From: Ruminococcus sp.
GTDB taxonomy: Bacteria > Bacillota > Clostridia > Oscillospirales > Ruminococcaceae
Length of the DNA stretch: 64,000 nt
Direction: 5' to 3'
NCBI GenBank assembly: GCA_031262495.1
Contig: JAISHV010000057.1
Location: forward strand, 1-64,000
Below are positions 19,029 to 26,949 of the stretch, in pieces (position 1 is the first letter of the stretch; each line of letters opens with the position of its first letter). Below the pieces are notes generated by a model. The model ran no database searches and was not told the DNA's origin. It saw only the letters and a program-made list of their open reading frames with translations. The position numbers were made by a program, and so were the translations under genes.

Positions 19029-19446
19029 ACCCCAATCCCTCTTCGGTTGTCGCTTTTACGCTTACACAGTCTATGCCAACTTGTAAAACATTGGCGATAT
19101 TTTTACGCATTGTCATAATGAACGGTGATAGTTTCGGCTTTTCGCAAATTATCGTTATATCACAGTTACCGAGAATGAAACCTTTCGCGGTTACAATAGC
19201 ATAGACTTTTTCAAGGAGTTTCAGGCTATCGGCGTTTTTAAAATTTCCGTCACTGTCGGGAAAGTGTTTCCCGATATCGCCGAGGGCGAGTGCCCCGAGT
19301 AAGGCATCCATCAAAGCATGAACCGCAGCATCAGCATCGGAATGTCCGAGCAAGCCTCTTTCATATGGGATTTTTACACCGCAAAGGATTAAATCCCGCC
19401 CGCTTTCAAAGCGGTGAACATCATATCCGTGACCTATTCTGAACAT
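18964..19446 (-). CDS. ispF: 2-C-methyl-D-erythritol 2,4-cyclodiphosphate synthase (IspF)
   Basis: 160 residues, the usual length. It performs the cyclisation step of the MEP isoprenoid pathway. Metal ligands are GYDVHRF (Asp8, His10) and [11 protein letters not shown] (His near 34). [11 protein letters not shown] near the C-terminus is the family signature. The ribosome binding site AAAGG lies 7 bases before the ATG. It lies downstream of ispD (40-base gap), giving a two-gene MEP unit, and its 3' end overlaps the spoVB-like gene by 65 bases. Confidence 0.97.
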   Translation of the reverse strand: MFRIGHGYDVHRFESGRDLILCGVKIPYERGLLGHSDADAAVHALMDALLGALALGDIGKHFPDSDGNFKNADSLKLLEKVYAIVTAKGFILGNCDITIICEKPKLSPFIMTMRKNIANVLQVGIDCVSVKATTEEGLGFTGSLLGIAAHSVCLLSKQTA

Positions 19447-19486
19447 TGTTTTACCTTTTTAAAATCTGATGTTTTGTAAATTTTAT

Positions 19487-20188
19487 TTACTTAATATTAA
19501 GGCTTTTACAGTCGTCGGCGGTAGTTATCTTAAAATTCCCGTAGTCGGATTCGGTTATATGAACCTTTACGCCGACTGCTTCTGCGAGTGCGGCATCGTC
19601 TGTAAAATCCAAATTATTTTCGGCGGCGAAATTCATTCCGCGTATATAGATTTCGCGCTTGAAAATTTGGGGTGTCTGAACTGCCCATAATTTGCGGCGG
19701 TCGGGTGTATCGGTTATTAAACCGCTTTCAACGACTTTTATCGTGTCTTTTACAGGCACTCCCAAAACCGAAGCCCCGAAAATTGATGCCGATTTGAGGC
19801 TTCTTTTTATTGTCTCAGGGTTTGCAAAAGGTCGTGCGCCGTCGTGTATACAGATAAAACGTGTGTCTTTTTTTATTACAGCGAAAGCGTTAAAAACCGA
19901 CTGTTGGCGGGTTTCTCCGCCCGAGACGATTTTCATCGGACGCCCCAGCGGAAATTCATTTAAAATAGCCTTGAATTCATCAATTAAATCCGCTTTAACA
20001 GAAAAAACAATCTCCGCCGTGTTTTCGATTTCCGAAAAAATCTGTGCGGATTTTATAAAAATCGGCACTCCGTCAATCCTCAGAAGCATTTTATTGACGT
20101 TTCCCATTCGCGTAGAATTCCCGCCGCAGGGGATTATTACGCTCATGTTGCGCCCCGGCGGTGTTTTTACTGTGACGTTAATTTTCAT
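19487..20188 (-). CDS. ispD: 2-C-methyl-D-erythritol 4-phosphate cytidylyltransferase (IspD)
   Basis: 233 residues from the first ATG, 219 if the ATG at codon 15 (MSVIIPCGG) is used; neither has a strong ribosome binding site. It transfers CMP from CTP to MEP. The nucleotide loop reads IPCGGNSTRMG, where most relatives have AAGxGxRMG, so the loop is slightly divergent. HDGARPF and GVPVKDTIK are conserved. A C-terminal ITTADDCK segment matches the family. It is paired with ispF downstream. Confidence 0.93.
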   Translation of the reverse strand: MKINVTVKTPPGRNMSVIIPCGGNSTRMGNVNKMLLRIDGVPIFIKSAQIFSEIENTAEIVFSVKADLIDEFKAILNEFPLGRPMKIVSGGETRQQSVFNAFAVIKKDTRFICIHDGARPFANPETIKRSLKSASIFGASVLGVPVKDTIKVVESGLITDTPDRRKLWAVQTPQIFKREIYIRGMNFAAENNLDFTDDAALAEAVGVKVHITESDYGNFKITTADDCKSLNIK

Positions 20189-20220
20189 TTTTTATCTCAA
20201 TTCAAAGCCTCGTCAGGCGT

Positions 20221-21330
20221 TTAAATTATCTCTTTAAAACTGCCTAAGAATTTAAAATATGTGTTATTTGAGCCGAGGTCGCGCAACAGGGCGTTAACTC
20301 TCGGGTCGTTATATTGCCCCTCAAAATCGAGGTAGAATATTACATTAAAGTCAGAACCCGCAATGGGTTTGTTTTCGATTTTCGTAAGATTCAAGCCGCT
20401 CACCGCGAATTTCGTCAAGAGTCTGTAGAGAGCACCTTTTGAGTGTTCAACCGAGAGCGAAACGGAGATAATATTGCTGTCGGCAATCTCCGAAAACTCT
20501 TTTGAAAAACAAATAAACCGCGTGTAATTCGGGTTTGCGTTTGAAATTTCCGAGTTCAAAATACACAAACCAAGCCTTTCGGCACAGCTTTTTGAGCATA
20601 TACAGGCTATAGTTTCATCAGGAGAATTCTTCACAAATTCAGCCGCTACAGCCGTATTCGGGAATTCGGTTTGCGTAAGTTTTTCGTGTTCAATAAATTT
20701 TGAACATTGAGACAATGCCTCTGCTTTTGACAAAACGCTTTTTATCGGGACATTATTTTTCGCCGCAAGGCAATGAGACGTTTCAACGCGGATGACCGCA
20801 TTGATATAGAAATTATGGAGAGCCATAAGTTCATAGGTTTCGGTAATTGAGCCGATTGTAGAATTTTGAAGCGGCAAAATCCCGCAGTCACATTCGCCGT
20901 TATTCACTGCATTCACGACATCGGAAAACAGGTCGGCGAAAATTATTTCAGAGCCGGGGAAAATCTTTCGGCAGGCGGTTTCTGAATACGCCCCGTGAGT
21001 GCCTTGACAGGAAATGCGTTTTTGCATTTTCGGTATAAATTTTGCAGGCGGCGGCAGCGGCGTATCACCGTAAAGCGATAGGTTCTGTAGGCATTTCCCG
21101 GAGTCTATCATGGTTGTAAAGAGGACTTCGGTAGCGTTTTCAAGCCCTTGAGGCGAATTTTCGCGGACGCGCTCAATGATTGATTTTTCACGGTGCGGCT
21201 GAAAAATCGGCAGATTATTCGCTTTTTTGTATTCTGCAACCTGAATACTGAGGTTCATACGCGAAGCAAAAAGCTCCAATATCTGCGTGTCAACTTGGTC
21301 AATGTCTTTTCTGATTAAATCTAAATTCAT
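20221..21330 (-). CDS. pheA: Bifunctional chorismate mutase / prephenate dehydratase (P-protein)
   Basis: 369 residues. The N-terminal chorismate mutase (AroQ type, about 1-85) starts LDLIRKDIDQVD. The prephenate dehydratase domain (about 108-285) has GTHGAYSE and NYTRF, whose Thr is the catalytic region. The C-terminal ACT domain is about 290-369. It converts chorismate to phenylpyruvate for phenylalanine synthesis. In the ACT domain the usual GALV and ESRP phenylalanine-binding motifs read GALY and ENKP. It has an AGGA ribosome binding site and its own consensus promoter (21386-21414). Confidence 0.95.
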   Translation of the reverse strand: MNLDLIRKDIDQVDTQILELFASRMNLSIQVAEYKKANNLPIFQPHREKSIIERVRENSPQGLENATEVLFTTMIDSGKCLQNLSLYGDTPLPPPAKFIPKMQKRISCQGTHGAYSETACRKIFPGSEIIFADLFSDVVNAVNNGECDCGILPLQNSTIGSITETYELMALHNFYINAVIRVETSHCLAAKNNVPIKSVLSKAEALSQCSKFIEHEKLTQTEFPNTAVAAEFVKNSPDETIACICSKSCAERLGLCILNSEISNANPNYTRFICFSKEFSEIADSNIISVSLSVEHSKGALYRLLTKFAVSGLNLTKIENKPIAGSDFNVIFYLDFEGQYNDPRVNALLRDLGSNNTYFKFLGSFKEII

Positions 21331-21351
21331 ATGAATCCTATAACAAACAAA

Positions 21352-21414
21352 CTCATAGACATCATTTAATGAAGTCTATGAGTCTATTATAACATACTAT
21401 TGTGTGGTTGTCAA
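21352..21414 (-). promoter_or_regulatory. Consensus sigma-A promoter of pheA with a hairpin at the transcript 5' end
   Basis: On the minus strand TTGACA (21409-21414), a 17-base spacer and TATAAT (21386-21391) form a perfect housekeeping promoter. The predicted start lies around 21379-21381, within a 9-bp inverted repeat (CTCATAGAC at 21352-21360, GTCTATGAG at 21374-21382). The mRNA would start with this stem, about 22 bases before the pheA ATG. No T-box or attenuator peptide was seen. Confidence 0.85.
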
Positions 21415-21456
21415 GCCGGCGACCGGTAGTTAATGTGAAGTTAGAGGTTAGATTTC

Positions 21457-21590
21457 GTAGGGGCGGATGTCCACATCCGCCCGCACACGGTAGGATTTTG
21501 TAGGGGCGGTCTTTGACCGCCCGGGCGAACAGAGTTCGCCCCTACGACCGAACGCTTGGTAAACGGGCGACCGAGGGCGGTCGCCCCTAC
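21457..21590. repeat. Cluster of GTAGGGGCG palindromes
   Basis: Three or four units lie in a row: 21457-21486 (arms GGATGT/ACATCC), a fused pair at 21500-21545 (GGTCTTTGACC and GGGCGAACAGAGTTCGCCC), and 21564-21590 (GGGCGACCGAGGGCGGTCGCCC). Outer bases are constant while inner bases change together so the stem is kept. A GTGAAGTTAGAGGTTAGA-type repeat precedes them at 21434-21452. The 21415-21700 gap holds only this and the hairpin repeat next to tsf. Confidence 0.8.
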
Positions 21591-21618
21591 AAAATTTGAT
21601 ATCTGAATTTAATTTCCC

Positions 21619-21733
21619 TTAGCGAGTTGTGCCACCTCTACGCGGTGAGCATCTTGAAGTTCTGAAAGACTTCCATCAGCGATAAGCAGCGTTGCTGCAC
21701 AGCGGCTCAGCCGCCTTTAGCGAGTTGTGCCAC
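21619..21733. repeat. CGCG hairpin repeat flanked by a 17-bp direct repeat of the tsf 3' end
   Basis: TTAGCGAGTTGTGCCAC occurs at 21619-21635 and again at 21717-21733, the second copy being inside the tsf coding end. Between them are a copy of the CGCG hairpin repeat (about 21638-21684) and two perfect small hairpins, GCAGC/GCTGC at 21686-21698 and GCGGC/GCCGC at 21702-21714. The tsf stop codon sits in the loop of the latter. Confidence 0.7.
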
Positions 21734-22630
21734 TTCTTCTGCGAAGTTGTCGGCTTTTTTCTCTAAGCCTTCGCCTTTTTGGTAGCGAACATATTCTGTG
21801 ATTTCGATATTGCCGCCGAGTTCTTTTGCAACTCCGGCTATATATTGCGCTACAGTGAGTTTATCGTCTTTAACATACGCTTGGTTTAATAAAACACATT
21901 CCGAGAAGAATTTCTTAAGCTTGCCCTCGGCGATTTTAGCTTTAACTGCATCGGGTTTGTTTGCGTTTTTCGGGTCTTCTGCCAATTGCGCCATAGCTAT
22001 TTCTTTTTCGGAGTCGATTTTCTCCTGCGGTACATCTGTGTCGCGAAGGTATAAAGCACCGAGAGCCGCAATCTGCATAGCTACATTCTTGCCACATTCA
22101 ACGAGAGCGGGGTTTGTCGGGTCAATATCGGTTTTGAAATTAACCATTACGCCGATTTCGCCGTTGTTATGAATATACGTAAAGAGTGTACCATCCATCA
22201 GTTTAAAGCGGCGGACTTTTAAATTCTCGCGGATTTTGAGGAAAAGTTCTTGAAGTGCACCCTCAACGGTGAATTCTGTACCAACCATTGAAGCTTGCAT
22301 TAAAGCATCAAGGTCGGCAGGACTTGCCGCAAGCGCGGATTTAGCCGCATTCTGTACGAACGCTCTGAATTCTTCATTTTTAGCAACAAAGTCGGTTTCG
22401 GAGTTAACTTCGATTATAGCACCCTTGTTACCCTCAACCGTAACCGCCACAAGCCCTTCGGCAGCGGCACGTCCGGCTTTTTTCTCCTGATTGGCTTTGC
22501 CCTTTTCGCGCAGGATTTTCACTGCTTCGTCAAGGTCGCCGCCGGCTTCTTCAAGCGTCTTTTTACAGTCCATCATTCCGGCACCGGAAAGCGACATAAG
22601 TTCTTTTATTAATGCTGTATTTACTGCCAT
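21707..22630 (-). CDS. tsf: Elongation factor Ts
   Basis: 307 residues from the ATG at 22630, chosen for AAGGAG 8 bases upstream. It is the guanine-nucleotide exchange factor for EF-Tu. The N-terminal UBA-like helix bundle carries LMSLSGAGMMDCKKTLEEAGGD, followed by the conserved NSETDFVAKN contact (near residue 80). The dimerisation domain continues to the C-terminus. Downstream of rpsB by 57 bases, the normal rpsB-tsf operon order. The last codons lie in a short perfect hairpin and a duplicated segment (21717-21733). Confidence 0.97.
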   Translation of the reverse strand: MAVNTALIKELMSLSGAGMMDCKKTLEEAGGDLDEAVKILREKGKANQEKKAGRAAAEGLVAVTVEGNKGAIIEVNSETDFVAKNEEFRAFVQNAAKSALAASPADLDALMQASMVGTEFTVEGALQELFLKIRENLKVRRFKLMDGTLFTYIHNNGEIGVMVNFKTDIDPTNPALVECGKNVAMQIAALGALYLRDTDVPQEKIDSEKEIAMAQLAEDPKNANKPDAVKAKIAEGKLKKFFSECVLLNQAYVKDDKLTVAQYIAGVAKELGGNIEITEYVRYQKGEGLEKKADNFAEEVAQLAKGG

Positions 22631-22687
22631 AATAGGCACTCCTTATTTTTCAATATTTTGTATTGCTTTGCTTAGCCCTGCGAAGAT

Positions 22688-23437
22688 TTACTCAGCGGTA
22701 ACTTCTTCCGCTTCTTCTGCGGGAGCAGTACCTGCTTCTTCAGCCGCGTCCTGCTGTCCCTGTCTGCCCTCTAAGATTGCATCGGACATAGCACCGGCGA
22801 TAAGTTTAACGGCGCGGATAGCATCGTCATTGCCGGGGATAACATAATCAATCTCATCAGGGTCACAGTTAGTATCTACAATTGCGACGATGGGAATACC
22901 GAGTTTAGAGGCTTCCGCAACGGCAATGCGTTCCTTTTTGGGGTCAACGATAAACAGAGCACCCGGGAGGTGTCTCATGGTCTTGATACCGCCGAGGAAT
23001 TTTTCAAGTTTTTCGATTTCAAGCTGAAGTTTTGTAACTTCTTTTTTAGGCAGTAAAGCAAATGTGCCGTCTTCTGCCATTTTATTAAGCTGTTCAAGGC
23101 GCGCAATTCTTCTCTGAATCGTCTTGAAATTTGTCATCATACCGCCGAGCCATCTTGCATTAACATAATGCGAATTCGAGCGGATAGCTTCTTCTTTGAT
23201 AGAATCGCCGGCTTGTTTTTTTGTGCCGACAAATAAAACTGATTCGCCGTTTGCGGCTACGTCGCGAATAAATTTGTATGCCTCATCTAATTTGCGTACG
23301 GTTTTTTGTAAGTCAATGATGTAAATACCGTTTCTTTCAGTGAAGATATACGGTGCCATTTTCGGGTTCCATCTTCTTGTTTGGTGTCCGAAGTGAACAC
23401 CTGCTTCAAGAAGTTGTTTCATAGATACAACGCCCAT
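22688..23437 (-). CDS. rpsB: 30S ribosomal protein S2
   Basis: 249 residues from the ATG at 23437 ([13 protein letters not shown]), chosen because GGAGG lies 8 bases upstream. The body has the S2 motifs [19 protein letters not shown] and [16 protein letters not shown], and [13 protein letters not shown] near 180. An acidic, Ala/Glu-rich tail closes the protein. It heads the rpsB-tsf operon behind a leader of about 130 bases that contains a hairpin. Confidence 0.97.
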   Translation of the reverse strand: MGVVSMKQLLEAGVHFGHQTRRWNPKMAPYIFTERNGIYIIDLQKTVRKLDEAYKFIRDVAANGESVLFVGTKKQAGDSIKEEAIRSNSHYVNARWLGGMMTNFKTIQRRIARLEQLNKMAEDGTFALLPKKEVTKLQLEIEKLEKFLGGIKTMRHLPGALFIVDPKKERIAVAEASKLGIPIVAIVDTNCDPDEIDYVIPGNDDAIRAVKLIAGAMSDAILEGRQGQQDAAEEAGTAPAEEAEEVTAE

Positions 23438-23604
23438 TTTTTTTCCTCCATCAGCTTGTGCGAAATTCGCATTGCCCGGTTTTGCGGCAATTACATTTTT
23501 TAACAAATGTGTTTACCGAACCGATTATACGCCGAGCTGTAATTATTTTCACGGTGTACAAAACACCGCTTAAATATTATATCACAGAAAAACGTAAAAT
23601 GCAA
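23438..23604 (-). promoter_or_regulatory. rpsB promoter and leader
   Basis: An extended -10, TGATATAAT (TATAAT at 23576-23581), lies 17 bases from a weaker -35 TTGCAT (23599-23604). The leader of about 130 bases includes a CGGTGT/ACACCG hairpin (23552-23568). Firmicute rpsB leaders are often autoregulated by S2; whether this one is cannot be judged without a covariance-model search. Confidence 0.65.
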
Positions 23605-23661
23605 TATTTTTCTATTTGTGATTTTATACAAATTTTTATTAAGAAGTCCTATAAAAGCTTA

Positions 23662-23696
23662 CATAATAAACAAACAGGGGCGTAATTACCCCTGTT
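23662..23696 (-). terminator. Intrinsic terminator after ppa
   Basis: The perfect 8-bp stem AACAGGGG/CCCCTGTT (23673-23696) is followed on the minus strand by the T-rich tail TTTGTTTATT. It lies just downstream of the ppa stop and separates ppa from the rpsB promoter. Confidence 0.8.
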
Positions 23697-23717
23697 GATT
23701 AGTATTTTAAAAGAAAA

Positions 23718-24260
23718 TCAATCCCTGTTGCCGCGGCAAAAACAATCAATATATCTGTTAATTGAGGAGTCGATAACTTCGATAGCTCTTTCGCGGTTTT
23801 CGGTTTCGTTTATAACGGTTTCTTTTTTCTCAAGTTCTTTATAAACCCTGAAAAAGTGTGACATTTCAACAAAGATATGGGACGGGAGTTCGCTTATATC
23901 ACGATAACTGTTATAGGTAGGGTCATTACAGGGGATAGCGATAATTTTGTCGTCGGGTTCACCCTTATCAAGCATCGTAATCATTCCGATAGGGTAACAT
24001 TTTACGAGTGCCAGCGGCTGAATACTTTCAGAACAGAGTACCAACACATCCAGCGGGTCGCCGTCTTCTGCGTAAGTGCGCGGAATGAATCCATAATTCG
24101 CAGGGTAATGCGTTGACGTATACAAAACCCTGTCTAAAACCAAAAATCCTGTCTTTTTGTCCAATTCATACTTCATCTTGCTGCCTTTGGGGATTTCGAT
24201 TACTGCATAGAATTCTTCTTTTGTTATGCGATTCGGTGAAATATCATGCCAAATATTCAT
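23718..24260 (-). CDS. ppa: Inorganic pyrophosphatase, family I
   Basis: 180 residues. It hydrolyses pyrophosphate to phosphate, pulling biosynthetic reactions forward. Family I features: IEIPKGSKMKYELDK near 22-36 and the metal-binding signature DGDPLDVLVL near 66-75. The ribosome binding site AAAGGA lies 6-7 bases before the ATG. The soluble family I type is noteworthy because many Clostridia use family II or membrane pyrophosphatases. A terminator follows; carD lies 33 bases upstream. Confidence 0.95.
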   Translation of the reverse strand: MNIWHDISPNRITKEEFYAVIEIPKGSKMKYELDKKTGFLVLDRVLYTSTHYPANYGFIPRTYAEDGDPLDVLVLCSESIQPLALVKCYPIGMITMLDKGEPDDKIIAIPCNDPTYNSYRDISELPSHIFVEMSHFFRVYKELEKKETVINETENRERAIEVIDSSINRYIDCFCRGNRD

Positions 24261-24293
24261 TTATTATCCTTTGATTTTATAAAATTTATCAGA

Positions 24294-24800
24294 CTATTCA
24301 TAAGTTTTCAGCCGTTCGAAGATATAATCCTCTACTTTTTCATAGGGTATTCCGAGGACAAAGGCGAACTCGCCGTAGATAATATTTTCGGCGATATGCA
24401 TACTTTTTTCGTCTGCTACGGGGAGTTTTTTTCCGCTTTCGCGTTGTTTATCGCGGAATGTATTAAGCGCACGTGTAAGCCCGATAAGGCGTTTCATATC
24501 GCCTTCCTGTAAAAGCTGGCGGTAATCATTCTTACGGGTGTTTGTATCATCATCCCATTCAGGCAGAATTTCGGGTATTGAATCAATAAGCTCATCAATG
24601 GCTTCTTTGGTCATCGGTGTTCTTACACGCCCGTCAAAGGTTGAAATCGGGATATAAAAAGCCGAGCTTTTAGCTTCAACGGGAACAAGGCGGTAGTATT
24701 CGGTTTCGTCTGTCCCTTCAAAATTTCGTGACTCCTTAGCATCAATACGGCATACCCCGTTCATTCCGTAGACAACCGCGTCGCCGATATTATATTCCAC
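24294..24800 (-). CDS. carD: CarD/CdnL-type transcription regulator
   Basis: 168 residues. The N-terminal Tudor-like RNA-polymerase interaction domain (about 1-60) carries the family start YNIGDAVVYGMNGVCRI. A helical DNA-contacting C-terminal part follows (to about 165). CarD proteins bind the RNAP beta subunit and stabilise open promoter complexes, often at rRNA promoters. The start is GTG, with GGAG 7-8 bases upstream. A TATAAT-like -10 (24860-24865) is upstream without a clear -35. Probably co-transcribed with ppa. Confidence 0.88.
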   Translation of the reverse strand: MEYNIGDAVVYGMNGVCRIDAKESRNFEGTDETEYYRLVPVEAKSSAFYIPISTFDGRVRTPMTKEAIDELIDSIPEILPEWDDDTNTRKNDYRQLLQEGDMKRLIGLTRALNTFRDKQRESGKKLPVADEKSMHIAENIIYGEFAFVLGIPYEKVEDYIFERLKTYE

Positions 24801-24956
24801 TTTTATTCTCCATTTATTAGCCCGTTATTAAAAATACTGATTAATCGTACAATACTTATATTATACCCGATTTTTGTTAAAATTTTGTGCAGAAAATGTA
24901 AATGTTTTAACAGATGTTAAAAAAACTTCAACCCGATTTTATATTTATATTTAAAT

Positions 24957-25430
24957 TTACATTTGCGATTTAAATTCGTCATTAATAATACGGATAAAGC
25001 TGTCTGCGTTGTCAAAATCTTTATAAACCGAAGCAAAGCGAATATATGCTACTACATCACATTCTTTTAGTTGTGACAGTACCATATCGCCAATCTCTGT
25101 TGTGGTAAAAATAGGCTTTTCACGTGCGCTTTCGCGTACGGCGTAAGCATTCTCAATACTCTCGACGATTTTTTGGATGCGCTCCGCTGACACCGGGCGT
25201 TTTTTTACGGCTGATGAAATTCCGGCTATAATCTTTGTGCGGTTAAAGAGTTCCACAGAACCGTCTTTTTTCATTACAAGCAGAGTCGGAGCATCTGAAA
25301 CATCATAGGTTTCGTAGGTTGTAAAACGTTTTCCGCAGTCATTACACTCGCGGCGGCGTTTTTTCCGGTCTTCGCCTGAACGCGAGTCAACAACCTTTGT
25401 GTCCGGGTTTCCGCAAAACGGACATTTCAA
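24957..25430 (-). CDS. nrdR: Transcriptional repressor NrdR
   Basis: 157 residues from a TTG start at 25430 (MKCPFCG...), preferred to the GTG three codons upstream because AGAGGTG is then 6 bases away and the protein begins as NrdR does. A zinc ribbon (CPFCG and CNDCGKRFTTYE) is followed by an ATP-cone domain with the KKDGSVELFNRTKI motif. NrdR represses ribonucleotide reductase genes according to ATP/dATP state. No nrd gene is nearby. It lies 59 bases downstream of no recognised partner and may be monocistronic. Confidence 0.93.
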   Translation of the reverse strand: MKCPFCGNPDTKVVDSRSGEDRKKRRRECNDCGKRFTTYETYDVSDAPTLLVMKKDGSVELFNRTKIIAGISSAVKKRPVSAERIQKIVESIENAYAVRESAREKPIFTTTEIGDMVLSQLKECDVVAYIRFASVYKDFDNADSFIRIINDEFKSQM

Positions 25431-25488
25431 GTGGGTCACCTCTTAAATTTTTCATATTGGATTTATTCGATATTTAGGTAACTTTAAA

Positions 25489-26706
25489 TCATTTATACGG
25501 ATAATTATATCCTGCTACTGAAAATGATGATGTGCCGACAGGGATTACGATAAAGTCGCCGCCGTCAATGGGCTGAGTGATATTGTTCTCCGGAACGGAG
25601 ATATCCTGAACGGTTCGGTAAACGATATTTCCGTCTTCAATAAGATAATCTGTTATACGTGCGGATTCTATTTCGGGGTTTTTTGTTGCGGTAGATTTGA
25701 GTGTATAGAGCTGTCCGTTTATATCGCGGTATTTTTGGGGCGAAACGGCAAACATTTTATCGGTGAGTTCTACTGAAAAATAGTTCCCGACAAAGACGCG
25801 CATTTCTGTTAAATTTGAAAAACGCGGGTCCGAGACTTTAAAATAGCGGTAAACTTCATCGTCAACTGTTGATGTAATCGTGATATAATCCGCTGTTTCG
25901 TCAATGGGCAATGTCTTATCCGCAAAATATGAGTAGATTTCGTTAGCTGTTTCATATGCCGCCCAGCCGAAATACAGCGGATTATCGACTGTTGTTTTTT
26001 CGGGTGCGAGTGTCATAGTCAGAGTGTTAGGGTCAAATGTATAACATTCGAGCGTCGTTACAGCGCGCCCGCCGTGGTAATCAATATGAGCGGGCACTAA
26101 GAATTTGAAATTCTCTGTAGGTATAAGCGTTATTTCTTCTGCATAATCCATCGGCTCAAGCCCGAATGTTGAGTATCTGTAAATCGTCAGTTCGCGAAGC
26201 TGTCCGTCAGAGACAGCATAAAATAATGCGGCTTTTTTATCGTCAGTATCAGAAAAAATAACTTCAATAATATCAGGCGAACTTCTGTCATTTGTCGGAG
26301 ATTTAAGCAGTTTTATACTTGTTCGGTCTGCGGTATTAAGCGTAAACCCTTCCGGTGCCGCGAAACCTATTGTCAAGGCACTGAAATCTTTATTTTCGAC
26401 AGTGAACCAAACATTCGCGCCCTCCGGACCGCGAGAGGCTGTGATAATATAATTTTCGTCCAAACTGCTGTATTCAAAGGTAAATCCGTTATCGGCAATG
26501 TTAACGTTAAATGGGCGATAACCGTTTTTGAGAGCTTCTCCCGTGTCTATTTTGAGAGCTTCTCCCTTTGCCGCCGTAACATCACCGTAAGGTACGTTAG
26601 GCATTGCAGTATCGGGCGGGTCTGATGAGCATGAAGTGAAAATAACACAGAAAACACAAACAGCCGCAAAAATTACCGCTGAAAATTTATTCTTTTTCAA
26701 TTTCAT
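25489..26706 (-). CDS. Predicted lipoprotein of unknown function
   Basis: About 405 residues from the ATG at 26706. An upstream ATG at 26730 lies inside a perfect hairpin and lacks a ribosome binding site; a TTG at 26700 is the other candidate, placed 6 bases after AGGCGG. The N-terminus is a lipoprotein signal: KLKKNK, then a hydrophobic stretch ending in FTSC, the likely lipidated cysteine. The mature part is soluble, rich in acidic, Thr and Tyr residues, with no domain I recognise. Exported and membrane-anchored by inference. Preceded by the hairpin array 26729-26896. Confidence 0.75.
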   Translation of the reverse strand: MKLKKNKFSAVIFAAVCVFCVIFTSCSSDPPDTAMPNVPYGDVTAAKGEALKIDTGEALKNGYRPFNVNIADNGFTFEYSSLDENYIITASRGPEGANVWFTVENKDFSALTIGFAAPEGFTLNTADRTSIKLLKSPTNDRSSPDIIEVIFSDTDDKKAALFYAVSDGQLRELTIYRYSTFGLEPMDYAEEITLIPTENFKFLVPAHIDYHGGRAVTTLECYTFDPNTLTMTLAPEKTTVDNPLYFGWAAYETANEIYSYFADKTLPIDETADYITITSTVDDEVYRYFKVSDPRFSNLTEMRVFVGNYFSVELTDKMFAVSPQKYRDINGQLYTLKSTATKNPEIESARITDYLIEDGNIVYRTVQDISVPENNITQPIDGGDFIVIPVGTSSFSVAGYNYPYK

Positions 26707-26728
26707 CACCGCCTTTATACTATTCTCC

Positions 26729-26896
26729 ATTTAAAAAACGCTTTGCGTTTTTTAAATGCTCGTCAGCTTTGCTGACGAGAGCCGCCCGTAGGGCGGCAGA
26801 GAAACCGTTCAATACTAATATCTGCGGCTTTAGCCGCACCGCCGCTTTGCGGCGGCAATAAAAACATTTTCAATGTTTTTATTGGATATTAGTATT
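26729..26896. repeat. Array of six short perfect hairpins, partly bounded by AATACTAATATC inverted repeats
   Basis: Stems: 26729-26757 (13 bp, loop TTT), 26759-26779 (9 bp, TTT), 26781-26797 (7 bp, GTA), 26823-26838 (6 bp, TTTA), 26839-26855 (7 bp, TTT) and 26857-26883 (12 bp, TTC). All are perfect. AATACTAATATC (26811-26822) and its exact inverse (26885-26896) enclose the last three. The array lies between ung and the lipoprotein gene; no promoter or ORF is visible in it. Confidence 0.85.
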
Positions 26897-26949
26897 ATAT
26901 GATAGATTAATTATACCACAAAACCGCGAAAAAAGCAATTACAAGAAAA

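Noticed and set aside
21331..21420. T-box or peptide attenuator upstream of pheA
   Set aside because: The transcribed leader is under 60 bases, with no T-box sequence, no Phe-rich leader peptide and no terminator/antiterminator pair.
23458..23506. Extended start of rpsB
   Set aside because: The extra residues are untypical of S2, and GGAGG sits 8 bases before the ATG at 23437.
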